DNA of 26,694 nucleotides from Candidatus Thiodiazotropha sp. (ex Gloverina cf. vestifex) (GTDB lineage Bacteria > Pseudomonadota > Gammaproteobacteria > Chromatiales > Chromatiaceae): the NCBI GenBank assembly GCA_025656435.1, contig JAHXHT010000006.1:1-26694 (forward strand), given 5' to 3'. Below the pieces are notes generated by a model that did not search any database, was not told the origin of the DNA, and saw only the letters and a program-made list of their open reading frames with translations. Shown piece by piece: positions 10,207 through 17,509 of the stretch. The position numbers were made by a program, and so were the translations under genes. The first letter of the stretch is position 1, and every line of letters begins with the position of its first letter.

Positions 10207-10755
10207 TTAAACTGCGGCAATTCGAAACGCCGGATCCTCCGCCAATGCGGAGAGGCTAAATACCGGCCAAGTCATACCGTCCTGATCAAACTCGAGCTTT
10301 ACATATTTCTCGAATTTACTATTCGTGGTTTTCATCTCCCTTGCTGTTTCTTTAGCAAAGTGACGCATGCCCACCATTTCACCCACCAACACACTGGTGT
10401 AACCGTCTCCCAAATCAAATACCAGAACACGACTACGCCGTCCGCGCCGGGTCTTTCTACCGATAAGAAACAATTGCAGATCGATAACGGGTATCAGTGT
10501 GCCGCGTACGTTTGCGACGCCAAGCATCCAGGGTTTCGTTCCTGGAACCGGCGTGAGAACAGAGGGGTAGTTGAGAATCTCCTTTACTACACTCAGAGAC
10601 GCGACGAAGCGATTGTCTCCAACGTAGAACATCACACCTTCCCAGAAACTCTGAATCAGTTCCTGCTGCGGCAAACCTGCAGCACGGTTTCTGCTGCGTG
10701 TTTCCAGTTCGGCCAGCAGCGCAACGATGGCGTGCGGTGTATCGAGCACAGCCAT
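10207..10755 (-). CDS. pilI: CheW-like adaptor PilI
   Basis: A 182-residue soluble protein with one CheW domain, of the usual size for PilI. Visible motifs are FVASLSVVKEILNYP (about 50-64), the adaptor core LGVANVRGTLIPVIDLQLFL, and DGYTSVLVGEMVGM. It couples PilJ to the ChpA kinase. It lies between pilH (13-base gap) and pilJ (48-base gap), as expected for a pilGHIJ operon. The start ATG at 10755 has no strong ribosome binding site, and coupling to pilH translation is likely. It differs from ChpC at the other end of the cluster in having a helical N-terminal extension of about 35 residues. Confidence 0.93.
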   Translation of the reverse strand: MAVLDTPHAIVALLAELETRSRNRAAGLPQQELIQSFWEGVMFYVGDNRFVASLSVVKEILNYPSVLTPVPGTKPWMLGVANVRGTLIPVIDLQLFLIGRKTRRGRRSRVLVFDLGDGYTSVLVGEMVGMRHFAKETAREMKTTNSKFEKYVKLEFDQDGMTWPVFSLSALAEDPAFRIAAV

Positions 10756-10768
10756 TTACAGGTTCTGC

Positions 10769-11206
10769 TCACTCATTCAAGAGCGTCTTAATTTTGTACA
10801 GCAGTTCCGCAGGGGCCACCGGTTTGACCAGATACTCATTCGCTCCCTGACGCATGCCCCAGTTAATATCAGTTTTCTGATCTTTGGTGGTCACCATAAT
10901 CACAGGTATGTCGGCGGTCTCTTCGTTGTTCTTTAGCTGACGCGTGGCTTGAAAACCATTCAGTACCGGCATCACAACGTCCATCAAAATGAGATCCGGA
11001 TGCGTCTCTTTGGCCAAATCCACACCTTCACGCCCATCCTTAGCAACAACGATGCTATACCCCTGTTTCTCGAGAATTTTTTTGAAGATATGCACTTCGG
11101 TAGGTGAGTCATCCACCACCAAAATCGTACCGGTCTGCCTGCTGCCCTCATGGACAATCGGCTCTTCAGTATCACTCGCTCCCTTGCGAAACAAATTCTT
11201 AATCAT
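10769..11206 (-). CDS. pilH: CheY-like response regulator PilH
   Basis: A 145-residue single receiver domain without an output domain. It has the acidic pair Asp32-Asp33 (ILVVDDS), phospho-acceptor Asp76 (LILMDVVMP), the conserved VTTKD loop, and the Lys of YLVKP. NGFQATRQL and the order pilG-pilH-pilI support PilH over PilG. PilH is phosphorylated by ChpA and is linked to pilus retraction, or acts as a phosphate sink. About 24 residues before the receiver are extra compared with the 121-residue P. aeruginosa protein. This stretch is polar and charged and begins MIKNLFRKG. There is no strong ribosome binding site at ATG 11206, but no ATG offers a better match to the shorter form. Confidence 0.92.
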   Translation of the reverse strand: MIKNLFRKGASDTEEPIVHEGSRQTGTILVVDDSPTEVHIFKKILEKQGYSIVVAKDGREGVDLAKETHPDLILMDVVMPVLNGFQATRQLKNNEETADIPVIMVTTKDQKTDINWGMRQGANEYLVKPVAPAELLYKIKTLLNE

Positions 11207-11262
11207 CGACTTGGCCCACTCGCTGGTTAGAGATCATCCGGAATCGTGTCATTAAACACTGT

Positions 11263-11667
11263 TCATGCTGCCCGTTTGACATATCGCCTGATAGCTCCCA
11301 ATAACTCATCCTTGGTAAAAGGCTTGGTAAGGTACTGTTCAGAGCCGACAATACGACCGCGTGCCCTATCGAACAGGCCGTCTTTACTCGACAGCATGAT
11401 CACGGGGATACTCTTGAAAACTTCATTGTGCTTAATCAACGCACAGGTCTGATAGCCGTCCAACCTGGGCATCATAATATCGACGAAGATGACATCGGGG
11501 TGGTGGTCGGCAATCATAGCCAGTGCTTCGAAGCCATCCGTAGCCGTAGTCACCTCGCAACCCGCTTTTTTCAGTAGACTTTCCGCCGTTCGCCTGATCG
11601 TCTTACTGTCGTCGATCACCATGACTTTGACGCCGGAAATATCCATTTCAGTCTCATCAGCACTCAC
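11263..11667 (-). CDS. pilG: CheY-like response regulator PilG
   Basis: A 134-residue stand-alone receiver, matching the length of P. aeruginosa PilG (135). It shows the acidic pair Asp19-Asp20 (VMVIDDSKTIRRTAE), phospho-acceptor Asp63 (VIFVDIMMPRLDGYQTC), LSSKD, and the Lys of YLTKPFTKDEL. PilG is the ChpA-phosphorylated regulator that promotes pilus extension and, in P. aeruginosa, cAMP signalling. The start is GTG at 11667 after a strong ribosome binding site (AGAGAGGT, five-base spacing). It is the first chemosensory gene of the operon, but the rhodanese gene lies only 46 bases upstream on the same strand, so transcription may start further up. Confidence 0.94.
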   Translation of the reverse strand: MSADETEMDISGVKVMVIDDSKTIRRTAESLLKKAGCEVTTATDGFEALAMIADHHPDVIFVDIMMPRLDGYQTCALIKHNEVFKSIPVIMLSSKDGLFDRARGRIVGSEQYLTKPFTKDELLGAIRRYVKRAA

Positions 11668-11713
11668 GATATACCTCTCTGGTGACTGACAGTTTCAGTT
11701 TCCACTGACACAA

Positions 11714-12436
11714 TCACTCTCCTGGTATCACGGTAGTCAAGCCCCAAAGCTGCCACATTTGCATACCGCCGCGATAGTAGAAAATACTGTCTGTTGGATA
11801 GCCGACTTTTAACAGACCCTTGATCGCTCTTGGCGATTGACCACATGCAGGACCATTACACCAAACCACCAACTTCTTGACATTAGAAAAATCCCACTTC
11901 TCCGTCTTTCTTTCACCATCCATGAAGCCCATCTCTTCCAACTTGCGTGACATCGAGCTTACGTCTATCCGGCGTTTGGCGCCAAACAGCTGAAGTGCCT
12001 TCTCCATCTCCGGTGAATTCCCATCACCGAACTGAGTAAAGGGGATATTGATCGACCCGGGGATCGTGCCACGCTGGAACCATTCGGGAGTTCTGGCATC
12101 GATAATGATGCCCTTGTTGTCTCTCAATTCATTCTCCATGAATTTGAAGATCTCAATCTCTCCCACAGTGGAGACACGGGAATCAACCTGTTCAGGCTGA
12201 ATACAGAAAGGGGGGCATTTCCGCGCTGTCTTGGCAAAATATCCCTTGAGTTCGTAGTCAGGATCCTGCACCCGTTGAACTTTAACCGAACGGCCCTCAT
12301 GAATAACATGCAGATAGGGCTTATCTGCCGTCAATCCGATAACATCACTCCCCCCCGCAACTAACTCTTCAGCCCCCGACTGGAAGGCAAAAGCTAGAAG
12401 AGCGAGACTCAAATAAAGGCTAACGCCAGGCTTCAT
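11714..12436 (-). CDS. Secreted rhodanese-domain protein
   Basis: Predicted 240-residue exported protein. I choose ATG 12436 because GAGG lies six bases upstream and the product begins with a clean signal peptide (MKPGVSLYLSLALLAFAFQSGA). Earlier starts at 12448 (ATG) or 12457 (TTG) lack this. Numbering from the TTG start, the N-terminal half has a CPPFC pair (Cys81, Cys85). The C-terminal half is a rhodanese domain: DARTPEWFQRGTIPGSINIP, an active-loop Cys200 in WCNGPACGQSPRA, and YYRGGMQMWQLWG. The loop has a second Cys205 and is longer than the usual CxxGxRS loop. Rhodaneses carry sulfur as a persulfide. A periplasmic role in sulfur or thiol chemistry is inference. It is 37 bases downstream of the next secreted protein gene and probably co-transcribed with it and perhaps with pilG. 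Confidence 0.82.
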   Translation of the reverse strand: MKPGVSLYLSLALLAFAFQSGAEELVAGGSDVIGLTADKPYLHVIHEGRSVKVQRVQDPDYELKGYFAKTARKCPPFCIQPEQVDSRVSTVGEIEIFKFMENELRDNKGIIIDARTPEWFQRGTIPGSINIPFTQFGDGNSPEMEKALQLFGAKRRIDVSSMSRKLEEMGFMDGERKTEKWDFSNVKKLVVWCNGPACGQSPRAIKGLLKVGYPTDSIFYYRGGMQMWQLWGLTTVIPGE

Positions 12437-12494
12437 GACTTTCCTCATTTTCTGCAACTGATAATTCCACTGTTAACTATATTTGGTATGTTAA

Positions 12495-12923
12495 TCATTG
12501 GTGTAAAAATCTGTCCATAATCATCTTTCGCACCTCGTCGATAGAGGCTCCGTCGCTATAGACCTGAAAAACCTCTTCACGGGTACGCCGGGGTAGTTTC
12601 TGATAAAAGGTATAGCTTCCCTGATAGCTTGCCTTCAGATCCTCCTCGAAGGCCTGTAAATCAATCCCCCCCTCATCCATAGCCGGCTTCGCCCCGGGTG
12701 CTTCGAGAGTCGGCTGCTCACTTGAATCCACTTTTGAAGCCTCGCTGGATATGGCTGACAAGTAGGGATCCTCTTCCGCCATCACATTCATTGGGAGGGT
12801 GATGGAGGATAATAAAATACAGCTCATGCATCGAAACCCGTATTGAATCACATGGTTAAGACGAGAAGGTCGTACCTGCATAGCACTATGTCTCTGGTCG
12901 AGAGGGTCAATTAAGCGTGCCAT
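12495..12923 (-). CDS. Small secreted protein of unknown function
   Basis: 142 residues from ATG 12923, family not recognised. Residues about 32-49 are hydrophobic and end in NVMAEED, a plausible signal peptide cleaved after Ala. Met15 (12881) would give a basic n-region before that core and is a credible alternative start. Neither has a strong ribosome binding site. The mature part starts with a low-complexity Ser/Glu/Pro linker. It ends in a compact helical domain (YTFYQKLPRRTREEVFQVY, then GASIDEVRKMIMDRFLH) that looks like a small conserved fold. It sits 37 bases upstream of the rhodanese gene on the same strand, so the two are probably exported together. Its function is unknown. Confidence 0.65.
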   Translation of the reverse strand: MARLIDPLDQRHSAMQVRPSRLNHVIQYGFRCMSCILLSSITLPMNVMAEEDPYLSAISSEASKVDSSEQPTLEAPGAKPAMDEGGIDLQAFEEDLKASYQGSYTFYQKLPRRTREEVFQVYSDGASIDEVRKMIMDRFLHQ

Positions 12924-12930
12924 TCAGACA

Positions 12931-13077
12931 TCATCCCATATGCCGAGGCAGAAAATAGTCCGCGTACTCTGGGTCAATCCAATAACCACATAAAACTCTC
13001 CCAAAATAGCAAGAGAGCTCTCCATCATCAAGAATACACTTCCCATTTTTAATCTTAATCACTGGTACTAAAGGCAA
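12931..13077 (-). CDS. Possible short ORF or gene remnant (48 codons)
   Basis: An open frame runs from an in-frame TAA near 13119 to TGA at 12933-12931, but it has no ATG until two codons before its end. The only reasonable start is TTG at 13077. The translation is protein-like: a run of Val/Ile/Lys, then CILDDGELSCYFGRVLCGYW, then DPEYADYFLPRH. It stops 7 bases before the ATG of the secreted protein gene. It is more AT-rich than its neighbours. It could be a short TTG-initiated protein, the tail of a decayed gene, or chance. No ribosome binding site is convincing. The divergent promoters for gshB and for the minus-strand genes must also lie in this 226-base gap. Confidence 0.22.
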   Translation of the reverse strand: MPLVPVIKIKNGKCILDDGELSCYFGRVLCGYWIDPEYADYFLPRHMG

Positions 13078-13149
13078 ACCTATCCATATGTAAGCCCTTT
13101 TAGCGGCATTTGTTCGAAAAACTTAACTCTGTTTTTTTTCCCAAGTAAG

Positions 13150-14109
13150 ATGGCAAACATGAGTATCAATATCGGCGTAGTGATGGACCCAATCGGCACC
13201 ATCAAAAATCATAAGGACAGCACCTTTGCCATGCTGCTTGCAGCACAGGCAAGAGGCTGGACACTCCATTATATGGAACAGCAGGACCTCAGCCTCAGAG
13301 ATGGAACTTGTCTCGCTCGAACCCGGGAACTCCGGGTTGAGGACAATAAAGCGGATTGGTATAGGTTTGGCGCATCCCGTCAGATGGCACTCCATGAGCT
13401 GGATACCGTCCTGATGCGGAAAGATCCTCCCTTCGACATGGAGTACATCTATACAACCTATCTTCTGGAACAGGCTGAATCGAGAGGCTGCCTGATCGTC
13501 AACCGGCCAAGCAGCCTGCGTGACGCCAATGAAAAACTCTTCACCGCCCTCTTCCCAACATGCACGCCACCTACGATGGTGACACGCCGCGCCGAAGATA
13601 TCCGCGCATTTCATGCTGAACATGGCGACATCATCCTCAAACCACTGGGAGGCATGGGCGGCGCATCAGTCTTCCGCGTACCACCTCAAGACCCAAACCT
13701 GGGCGTCATCATAGAGACCCTTACTCAGCACGGCACCACCTACACCATGGCGCAGCGGTTTATTCCTGAGATCACCAAGGGGGACAAGCGTATTCTAATG
13801 ATAGATGGTGAACCCGTCCCATATGCTCTGGCCAGGATACCGGCAGAGGGAGAGACCCGGGGAAACCTGGCGGCAGGGGGCCGTGGGGAGGGTGTTCCTC
13901 TTAGCGAGCGTGATCACTGGATAGCTGCCCAGGTAGGTCCGGAGCTGAAGGCCCGTGGCATTCTGTTCGCGGGACTCGACGTGATTGGTGATTATCTCAC
14001 CGAGATCAATGTCACCAGTCCGACCTGTATCCGCGAACTTGATACCCAATTCGACCTGGATATCGCTGGCAACCTGATGGATGTCATCAGCGCCAAACTC
14101 ACTACATGA
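13150..14109 (+). CDS. gshB: Glutathione synthetase
   Basis: A 319-residue cytoplasmic ATP-grasp ligase that joins gamma-glutamylcysteine and glycine to make glutathione. The family signatures are GVVMDPIGTIKNHKDSTFAM (about 9-28), the MRKDPPFDMEYIYTT motif (89-103), the ATP-binding ILKPLGGMGGASVFR (162-176) and the C-terminal EINVTSPT (285-292). Length matches E. coli GshB (316). ATG 13150 is used. ATG 13159 (giving MSINIGVVMDP) fits the family N-terminus equally well, and neither has a clear ribosome binding site. The stop overlaps the tonB start (ATGA, 14106-14109). It faces away from the pil cluster, an arrangement shared with Pseudomonas. Confidence 0.96.
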   Translation: MANMSINIGVVMDPIGTIKNHKDSTFAMLLAAQARGWTLHYMEQQDLSLRDGTCLARTRELRVEDNKADWYRFGASRQMALHELDTVLMRKDPPFDMEYIYTTYLLEQAESRGCLIVNRPSSLRDANEKLFTALFPTCTPPTMVTRRAEDIRAFHAEHGDIILKPLGGMGGASVFRVPPQDPNLGVIIETLTQHGTTYTMAQRFIPEITKGDKRILMIDGEPVPYALARIPAEGETRGNLAAGGRGEGVPLSERDHWIAAQVGPELKARGILFAGLDVIGDYLTEINVTSPTCIRELDTQFDLDIAGNLMDVISAKLTT

Positions 14110-14957
14110 ATACAATCGGCCAACAACCTGACCGCCTCGGCGTGACACTACTGGTGGCGGCGGCTTTCCATGCCTTTGTCATTCTTGGCATCACCTTCAA
14201 TCCATTCGACAGAGGCCGTCCCGATTTTCGCCAACAGAGCCTTGAAATCATGGTTGTCAACCAACCGGTCGAGGCCCCACCAGAAGATGAAAAAACCGAT
14301 TTTCTCGCTCAAACCAGCCAACAGGGCAGTGGGGAGGAGAGAGAGCCGGTGAAACCTCAGCTCGAACAGATACCTGAGCCCATGCCGTTACCGCAGCAGA
14401 TTCAGCCCTCGCCGCCGCAACCGCCTAAAAAGGAGAGCCCCCTACTCACCACCCAGATCTCTCCTGTAAAGACCGAAATCGAACCCCCGCCTGAGATGGC
14501 ATCTCAACTCAGCGCCAGTCAGCTGCTGGCCAGCAAAAACATGGAGATTGCGAGACTTACCGCTGAACTGCAACGCAAGACCCAAGCCTATGCCAAGATG
14601 CCCAAGCGGAAAGCCATCAGCGCCAGTACCAAAGAGTACAAGTACGCGGCCTACCTTGATGCCTGGCGCCGAAAGGTGGAGCGTATCGGCAACCTTAACT
14701 ATCCCGACCAGGCCAAGCGGGACCGGCTCTACGGCAATCTCGTGCTGCACGTGGCGGTGAAGTCCGACGGCAGCGTGGAGCGCATTCGAGTGCTGCACTC
14801 CTCGGGGCATAAAATCCTCGACGATGCGGCCATGCGGATCGTGCGCATGTCGGCTCCATTCTCGCCTTTCCCGGTAGAGATCAGCAAAGAGACCGATATT
14901 TTGGACATCACACGCACCTGGCAGTTTCTGCGTAGCGGCCGGCTCGGTTCCGAATGA
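14106..14957 (+). CDS. tonB: TonB-family energy-transducing protein (TonB3-like by position)
   Basis: A 283-residue inner-membrane protein with the TonB layout. There is one N-terminal signal-anchor helix (LGVTLLVAAAFHAFVILGI, about 11-29). A Pro/Glu/Gln-rich periplasmic spacer follows (about 55-130), then a charged helical stretch, then the C-terminal TonB domain (about 180-275) with YGNLVLHVAVKSDGSVERI. TonB couples the proton-motive force, via ExbB/ExbD, to outer-membrane transport. No exbBD is present here. In P. aeruginosa the tonB at this position (tonB3) is needed for normal twitching and pilus assembly, so a link to the neighbouring Pil-Chp genes is possible. It overlaps gshB by four bases. 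Confidence 0.9.
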   Translation: MNTIGQQPDRLGVTLLVAAAFHAFVILGITFNPFDRGRPDFRQQSLEIMVVNQPVEAPPEDEKTDFLAQTSQQGSGEEREPVKPQLEQIPEPMPLPQQIQPSPPQPPKKESPLLTTQISPVKTEIEPPPEMASQLSASQLLASKNMEIARLTAELQRKTQAYAKMPKRKAISASTKEYKYAAYLDAWRRKVERIGNLNYPDQAKRDRLYGNLVLHVAVKSDGSVERIRVLHSSGHKILDDAAMRIVRMSAPFSPFPVEISKETDILDITRTWQFLRSGRLGSE

Positions 14958-15005
14958 GTGTAAACGGCTGTTGCAGCCGCCCGCTTGCGGTTGGATACTA
15001 TAGCC

Positions 15006-15569
15006 ATGCCTTCTGAGACCAACTTAACCAATCACTTTCTCATTGCCATGCCAGGCCTTGAGGACCCCAACTTTTTCCACACAGTCACCTATATCTGCGA
15101 ACATACCAGTGACGGCGCCATGGGAATCGTCATCAACCGGCCGATGGATCTGCATCTGGCGGATATCTTCGAACAATTGGAAATAGAGATAGCTTCTACA
15201 AATATCTCCGAGCAACTGGTCTACCTCGGCGGACCGGTGCAGAGCGACCGCGGTTTTGTTTTGCACGACTCCTCCACAGAATGGAACAGCACCCTCAGAA
15301 TCACATCAGAGATAAGTGTTACCACCTCGTTGGATATCCTGGAGGCCATCGCCTCGGATAAAGGGCCCGCTGAGAGCTTGATCGCCCTCGGCTATGCCGG
15401 CTGGGGTGCGGGACAGCTCGAAAGCGAACTGGCGCAGAATGCCTGGCTCAGCGGTCCGGCAAAAAACGATATCATATTCAATCGATCCAGCCAGGAGCGC
15501 TGGCAGGCGGCAGCCGATCTACTGGGTGTAGACCTCAACCTGCTCAGTAGCGACACCGGACACGCTTAG
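15006..15569 (+). CDS. yqgE: YqgE/AlgH family protein
   Basis: 187 residues from ATG 15006. A TTG at 14985 would add seven residues, but the MPSE start matches the family and is preceded by a GGTTGGA stretch. DUF179 hallmarks are seen: NHFLIAMPGLEDPNFFHTVT (about 7-26), GAMGIVINRPM (about 39-49), YLGGPVQSDRGFVLHD (about 73-88) and GYAGWGAGQLESEL (about 130-143). Its biochemical role is unknown. In Pseudomonas the homologue is called AlgH. It is a conserved partner of ruvX/yqgF, which it overlaps by one base here (TAG/GTG). Confidence 0.94.
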   Translation: MPSETNLTNHFLIAMPGLEDPNFFHTVTYICEHTSDGAMGIVINRPMDLHLADIFEQLEIEIASTNISEQLVYLGGPVQSDRGFVLHDSSTEWNSTLRITSEISVTTSLDILEAIASDKGPAESLIALGYAGWGAGQLESELAQNAWLSGPAKNDIIFNRSSQERWQAAADLLGVDLNLLSSDTGHA

Positions 15570-15967
15570 TGGGAACGCTATTGGGCTTCGACTACGGCAC
15601 ACGAAAAATAGGGGTAGCAGTGGGACAGACCCTGACCGGCACAGCTACGCCTCTGGAGACACTGCTACCGGTTAACCACAAGCCTAACTGGGCGCGTATC
15701 ACGGCGCTGATTGAAGAGTGGCAACCCGAGGCGCTGGTGGTTGGGTTGCCGTTGGATGTGGATGACAGTCAAACAGACGCCACCGAACCCGCCAGACGTT
15801 TTTCACGTCAACTGGCAGGACGGTTTCAACTCAAGGTACATTTGGCGGATGAGCGATTTACCTCATTTGAGGCCAGGGACAGGCTGGGACACAAGGCAAA
15901 GCGGATTGAAACATACGATGCCGTAGCGGCTAAACTGATTCTGGAAACCTGGTTAGATGAACAGTAA
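15569..15967 (+). CDS. ruvX: YqgF/RuvX family RNase H-fold nuclease (pre-16S rRNA processing / Holliday junction resolvase-like)
   Basis: A 132-residue cytoplasmic protein, of normal size for the family. It has the RNase H-like motifs GFDYGTRKIGVAVG (Asp8), the central ALVVGLPLDVDDS, LADERFTSFEA and a C-terminal YDAVAAKLIL supplying the last acidic residue. The family (YqgF) is involved in maturation of the 16S rRNA 5' end and was earlier annotated as a putative Holliday junction resolvase. The GTG start at 15569 overlaps the last base of the yqgE stop. Its own end overlaps the pyrR start by 11 bases, so it is embedded in the operon. Confidence 0.94.
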   Translation: MGTLLGFDYGTRKIGVAVGQTLTGTATPLETLLPVNHKPNWARITALIEEWQPEALVVGLPLDVDDSQTDATEPARRFSRQLAGRFQLKVHLADERFTSFEARDRLGHKAKRIETYDAVAAKLILETWLDEQ

Positions 15968-16514
15968 TACGAAGAATTTTATGGATACCGAGGCTGTGGA
16001 GTCGCTGATCGACGTCATGGCTGGCAAGATCTGGACCCTGTTGAACGAACGGGGTATCAGCGACCCACTGACGGTCGGCATCCGTACTGGGGGGGTTTGG
16101 CTGGCCGAGCTACTACACCAGGAGCTCGGACTTAAGGAACCCTTGGGAACCCTCGACATCTCTTTCTACCGGGACGATTTCACCCGTATCGGCATGAATC
16201 CCGAAGTCCACCCTTCCGATCTGCCGATACCGGTTGACGACCGTCATATTGTGCTGGTTGACGATGTCCTGCACACTGGGCGGACTATCCGCGCCGCCCT
16301 CAACGAGATCTTCGACTACGGTAGGCCATCCTCGATCATTCTCGCCACCCTGGTCGATCGTCCAGGACGGGAATTACCTATCCAACCGGATGTTGTCGGC
16401 CTCCACCCAGTCTTGGAACCAGATCAACACATCACCCTGATTGGACCCGATCCATTGGGCCTGGTCATCGGCACCAACACCAATCGCAGTTCCCGCAATC
16501 TTGAGCAAGAGTAG
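15957..16514 (+). CDS. pyrR: PyrR: pyrimidine operon regulator / uracil phosphoribosyltransferase homologue
   Basis: A 185-residue type I phosphoribosyltransferase fold. The PRPP-binding loop HIVLVDDVLHTGRTI (97-111), the early VGIRTGGVWLAELL (40-53) and the LGTLDISFYRDDF segment (63-75) are as in PyrR. In Bacillus, PyrR binds pyr mRNA. In proteobacteria, where it sits ahead of pyrB as here, its regulatory role is less clear and it may be a uracil phosphoribosyltransferase. No PyrR-type attenuator is evident in the short gaps around it. ATG 15957 overlaps ruvX by 11 bases. ATG 15981 (MDTEAVESL) is a possible alternative start. Confidence 0.93.
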   Translation: MNSNTKNFMDTEAVESLIDVMAGKIWTLLNERGISDPLTVGIRTGGVWLAELLHQELGLKEPLGTLDISFYRDDFTRIGMNPEVHPSDLPIPVDDRHIVLVDDVLHTGRTIRAALNEIFDYGRPSSIILATLVDRPGRELPIQPDVVGLHPVLEPDQHITLIGPDPLGLVIGTNTNRSSRNLEQE

Positions 16515-16519
16515 GACGG

Positions 16520-17509
16520 ATGAGCCGAAGTAACGCTGAACTACAACTCGATGAAGCGGGGCGACTGCTCCACTTCCTCACCATTGATGGTCTTGGCAAG
16601 GAGATGCTGACCGAGATACTCGACACCGCCGAGGGCTTCACCGGCGTCTCGGAGCGCACTATCAAGAAAGTCCCGCTGTGTCGCGGCAAGGTGGTGGCGA
16701 ATCTCTTCTTCGAGACCAGTACCCGCACCCGCACCACCTTCGAACTGGCTGCCAAGCGTCTCTCAGCTGACGTGCTCAATCTCAACATCAGTGCTTCGGC
16801 CACTTCCAAGGGCGAGACCCTGCTGGATACCTTACGTAACCTGGAAGCAATGCACGTCGACATGTTCGTCGTACGCCATGCCAGTACCGGCGCCGCCCAC
16901 TTCATTGCCCAACATGCCGACAGAGGCGTTGGCGTCATCAATGCCGGCGACGGTCGTCACGCCCACCCCACCCAGGCGATGCTCGATATGTTCACCATCC
17001 GTCGGCACAAGCGCGAATTCGTTGGCCTGCGGGTCGCCATTGTGGGAGACATTCTCCACTCGCGGGTGGCGCGTTCCCAAATCCTGGCACTCAACAGCCT
17101 CGGCGTCTCCGAGGTCCGTGTGGTTGCACCCAGAACCCTGCTGCCGGCTGACGCCCGCAGTCTGGGCGTGCATGTCTATCATGATATGGATGAGGGTATC
17201 CGCGACGTGGATGTCATTATCATGCTGAGGCTGCAGAAAGAACGCATGAAAGGCGCACTACTGCCCTCTGAGCATGAGTATTTCAGCCTCTTCGGTCTCA
17301 CTGAGCGACGACTTGCACTGGCCGACTCCGAGGCTATTGTCATGCACCCTGGACCGATCAACCGCGGCGTGGAGATGGACTCCCAAGTGGCCGACGGATC
17401 CAAATCGGTGATTCTGCAACAGGTCAGCTACGGTATCGCCATCCGCATGGCAGTCATCTCCATGGTCATCGGCACCCAGAACCTTCGCATGCAGGATGTG
17501 GCGGTATGA
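16520..17509 (+). CDS. pyrB: Aspartate carbamoyltransferase catalytic chain
   Basis: A 329-residue cytoplasmic enzyme that condenses carbamoyl phosphate with aspartate, the first committed pyrimidine step. The carbamoyl-phosphate loop FETSTRTRTTFE (64-75), NAGDGRHAHPTQ (141-152) and the aspartate-loop LRLQKER are present. The SASATSKGETLLDTL segment carries the conserved 80s-loop Ser/Lys. It starts at ATG 16520 after AGGA, five bases past pyrR. Its stop overlaps the pyrC' start (ATGA, 17506-17509). There is no pyrI, which fits the Pseudomonas-type class of ATCase built from PyrB and PyrC' chains. Confidence 0.97.
   Translation: MSRSNAELQLDEAGRLLHFLTIDGLGKEMLTEILDTAEGFTGVSERTIKKVPLCRGKVVANLFFETSTRTRTTFELAAKRLSADVLNLNISASATSKGETLLDTLRNLEAMHVDMFVVRHASTGAAHFIAQHADRGVGVINAGDGRHAHPTQAMLDMFTIRRHKREFVGLRVAIVGDILHSRVARSQILALNSLGVSEVRVVAPRTLLPADARSLGVHVYHDMDEGIRDVDVIIMLRLQKERMKGALLPSEHEYFSLFGLTERRLALADSEAIVMHPGPINRGVEMDSQVADGSKSVILQQVSYGIAIRMAVISMVIGTQNLRMQDVAV

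Noticed and set aside
14985..15005. TTG start for yqgE seven codons upstream.
   Set aside because: The ATG at 15006 fits the family N-terminus and has an acceptable ribosome binding site.
15900..16530. A PyrR-type attenuator ahead of pyrB.
   Set aside because: The ruvX-pyrR overlap and the five-base pyrR-pyrB gap leave no room for leader hairpins or a terminator.
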